64,000 nt of DNA from Mycoplana rhizolycopersici (lineage in GTDB: Bacteria > Pseudomonadota > Alphaproteobacteria > Rhizobiales > Rhizobiaceae): NCBI RefSeq assembly GCF_013378445.1, contig NZ_JABXYK010000022.1, positions 1 through 64,000 of the forward strand, written 5' to 3'. Within the stretch, counting starts at the first letter, position 1. The number at the start of each line of letters is the position of its first letter. The notes below the pieces were generated by a model, which was not told the origin of the DNA, searched no databases, and was given only the letters and a program-made list of their open reading frames with translations. The position numbers and the translations under genes were made by a program. This document shows positions 62,361 to 64,000 of the stretch, in pieces.

Positions 62361-62562
62361 AGCGGAAGTATCCTCTTCTCGTTACGATCCTGGATCGAGC
62401 GCGCGCAGGAAGGCGCGTGGGCGCTGCAGCCTGCGTTCAACGCGCCGAGACTGCATAGCGCCGGTCTCCGTGGCGCGTTAGCTCGTTCCTGCCGAATTCT
62501 TGCCTGATGCTCTGGAAATCAAATTAATGTGACAATGCTGAAGAGCGCCCTTGATATAGGCG

Positions 62563-63540
62563 ATGGTTGGCAATAGCGGTTCGATGGAGAGAATTTTGTC
62601 CGAGGCAGAGAGTTTTCAGGATCAAACTACTGCAATTCGCTCGCGTATTCTTGATGTGCTAGCGCAACTGCCGTGGGACGGCACCAATTTCAGGCACGAG
62701 ATACCGGGGCTTTCTCTCTATCGCGTCATCGAGCCTGCGGGACCGTTTTTCAGTTTGTACGAGCCCAGTCTCTCGCTGATCATCAGTGGGAGCAAGCGCG
62801 TCCGGATTGGTGACGAAACGCTTGTCTATGATGCATCACGGTTCTTCCTGACAACCATCGGTCTGCCGATGACAGGCCAGATCTGTGAGGCGACGACGGC
62901 GGAGCCGTATGTGGCTGCCCGGTTGAGCCTGGATCTCGAGGCGCTTCGCCGCCTCATCGCCAACCACGACTTGCATCCGACCGACACCTCTGATCATGAT
63001 CGTGGCGGCGTCGTGGGAACGACGACACCGGAGCTGTACGACGCCTTCTGGCGATTGATTTCGCTGGTAAATTCGCCCGATGATATACCATTCATGGCAA
63101 ACCATATACGGAACGAAATCTTCTACCGGCTACTCACGGGTGAACAGGGCGCGCGATTGCGCCGCTTTGCGTTGGCCGGAACCAACAGTAACCGCGTGGC
63201 AAAGGCGGTTGCATGGTTGAAGGAGAACTACACGATGCCGCTTCGCGTCGAGGCGCTGGCGGACATGGCAAATATGGGTGTTTCCACACTGCATCATCAT
63301 TTCCGCGCCATGACGGCCATGAGCCCGCTGCAATTCCAGAAGCATCTGCGGCTGCATCATGCGCGGGAGCTGATGCTTTCCGGATCGCTCGATGCGGCGA
63401 CCGCAGCGCTCAGGGTCGGCTATGAGAGTCCGACGCAGTTCAGCCGGGAATATCGCCGCATGTTCGGTCATCCTCCCCTGCGTGATGTCAAGGCCCTTCT
63501 CAAGTCAGGCGATTCGGCCAATCGCAGCTCCGTCGGTTAG
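62563..63540 (+). CDS. AraC-family transcriptional regulator
   Basis: 325 residues: AraC N-terminal cupin-like domain (SLYEPSLSLIISGSKRVRIG), C-terminal double HTH with PLRVEALADMANMGVSTLHH and AALRVGYESPTQFSREYRRM. This type often activates adjacent oxidoreductase genes; the IorA-type gene follows 234 bases downstream. An ATG at 62584 is also possible. Confidence 0.9.
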   Translation: MVGNSGSMERILSEAESFQDQTTAIRSRILDVLAQLPWDGTNFRHEIPGLSLYRVIEPAGPFFSLYEPSLSLIISGSKRVRIGDETLVYDASRFFLTTIGLPMTGQICEATTAEPYVAARLSLDLEALRRLIANHDLHPTDTSDHDRGGVVGTTTPELYDAFWRLISLVNSPDDIPFMANHIRNEIFYRLLTGEQGARLRRFALAGTNSNRVAKAVAWLKENYTMPLRVEALADMANMGVSTLHHHFRAMTAMSPLQFQKHLRLHHARELMLSGSLDAATAALRVGYESPTQFSREYRRMFGHPPLRDVKALLKSGDSANRSSVG

Positions 63541-63581
63541 CGCAATTGTCGCCGGTGAGACCAATGCTGGCCCGATCAAAA

Positions 63582-63602
63582 GCCCAATTGTGTAAAATGG
63601 GC
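63582..63602. terminator. Weak inverted repeat after the AraC gene
   Basis: GCCCA (63582-63586) N11 TGGGC (63598-63602). Could be a weak terminator or a binding site ahead of the oxidoreductase promoter. Confidence 0.25.
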
Positions 63603-63773
63603 ACAACATGAGTTGCGCGACAGAATCGGGCAACAATCCGACAGGATCGACCCTATCCGGCTTTACCATGGTCTTATAAGTTTGCCTGACAGATGACGAA
63701 CGTCAAAGCGAGCCCGGAACAGTACGGCCAGGGCCGAAGCTCCGCGACCGCGTCACAACGCAAGGAGAACACC

Positions 63774-64000
63774 ATGGTGACTTTGACGATCAACGGCAGC
63801 GAACATAAGGTCGAAGCCGAGCCGGATATGCCACTTCTCTGGGCGATCAGGGACCTCGTCGGATTGACGGGAACGAAATTCGGTTGTGGCATGGCCCAAT
63901 GCGGCGCCTGCACCGTGCTCCTGGACGGTGCGCCGGTGCGCTCCTGCCAGACCTTCATCGGCGACGTAGGCAACGCGAAAGTGACGACCATTGAGGGGCT
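63774..64000 (+). CDS. (2Fe-2S)-binding oxidoreductase small subunit (IorA type), cut by the window edge
   Basis: 75 codons visible after [31 protein letters not shown] gives Cys38, Cys43 and Cys46, with Cys58 in VRSCQT: a plant-ferredoxin-type cluster as in isoquinoline 1-oxidoreductase or aldehyde oxidase alpha subunits. The large molybdopterin subunit would follow outside the window. Confidence 0.9.
   Translation, partial: MVTLTINGSEHKVEAEPDMPLLWAIRDLVGLTGTKFGCGMAQCGACTVLLDGAPVRSCQTFIGDVGNAKVTTIEG

Overview
The window reads as an accessory replicon or accessory chromosomal region of a Rhizobiales-type alphaproteobacterium, probably Rhizobiaceae. This is inferred from the high GC content, the density of ABC and TTT importers paired with catabolic enzymes and GntR/IclR/LysR/Lrp/SorC/TetR regulators, and IS remnants resembling rhizobial ISL3, IS3 and IS21 elements. 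There are no rRNA, tRNA, ribosomal-protein or replication genes. Almost everything is an uptake-plus-catabolism cassette with its own regulator.

Layout. 1-4.1 kb (minus): a giant cadherin-repeat/RTX protein running off the left edge, preceded by a small secreted protein. Both carry a HasA-type haemophore fold, and an iron-box-like palindrome lies upstream. 4.9-11.2 kb: SorC regulator, fused DhaK-DhaL kinase and a ribose-type ABC importer. 11.3-12.4 kb: decayed gene fragments, including an MFS transporter. 12.4-17.8 kb (minus): FCD GntR regulator, DMT permease, VOC protein, polar amino-acid ABC importer and a gamma-glutamylcyclotransferase-like protein. 18.0-23.6 kb: a small conserved-looking protein, a branched-chain-type ABC importer and an Lrp regulator. 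A TTCGTATAT-like motif links the promoters of the last two blocks.

24.2-31.5 kb: an acyl-CoA ligase, a polyamine-type ABC importer with fused permeases and an enoyl-CoA hydratase, divergent from an IclR regulator. 31.6-39.4 kb: lower gallate/protocatechuate 4,5-cleavage genes (galD, galC/ligK, galB) in one operon with a TctABC importer and a dehydrogenase, divergent from a LysR protein with two DNA-binding domains. 39.5-52.3 kb: a TetR-controlled regulon (MaoC hydratase, SDR, thiolase, thioesterases, CoA ligase, enoyl-CoA hydratase, Liv-type importer, Fe-alcohol dehydrogenase) in which the same 16-bp palindrome sits at both promoters.

52.5-55.2 kb is a graveyard of IS and gene fragments. 55.2-60.7 kb is a UxaA/GarD-type dehydratase with an amino-acid-type ABC importer and a divergent IclR regulator. 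60.8-64 kb holds a stand-alone M41 peptidase domain, an IstB remnant, a cytochrome c, an AraC regulator and the start of an IorA-type 2Fe-2S oxidoreductase subunit cut by the right edge.

The strongest candidates for something undescribed are the paired HasA-domain RTX proteins at the left end, the TetR beta-oxidation regulon with unknown substrate, and the double-HTH LysR protein. All functional statements come from reading motifs and context; no database search was run.
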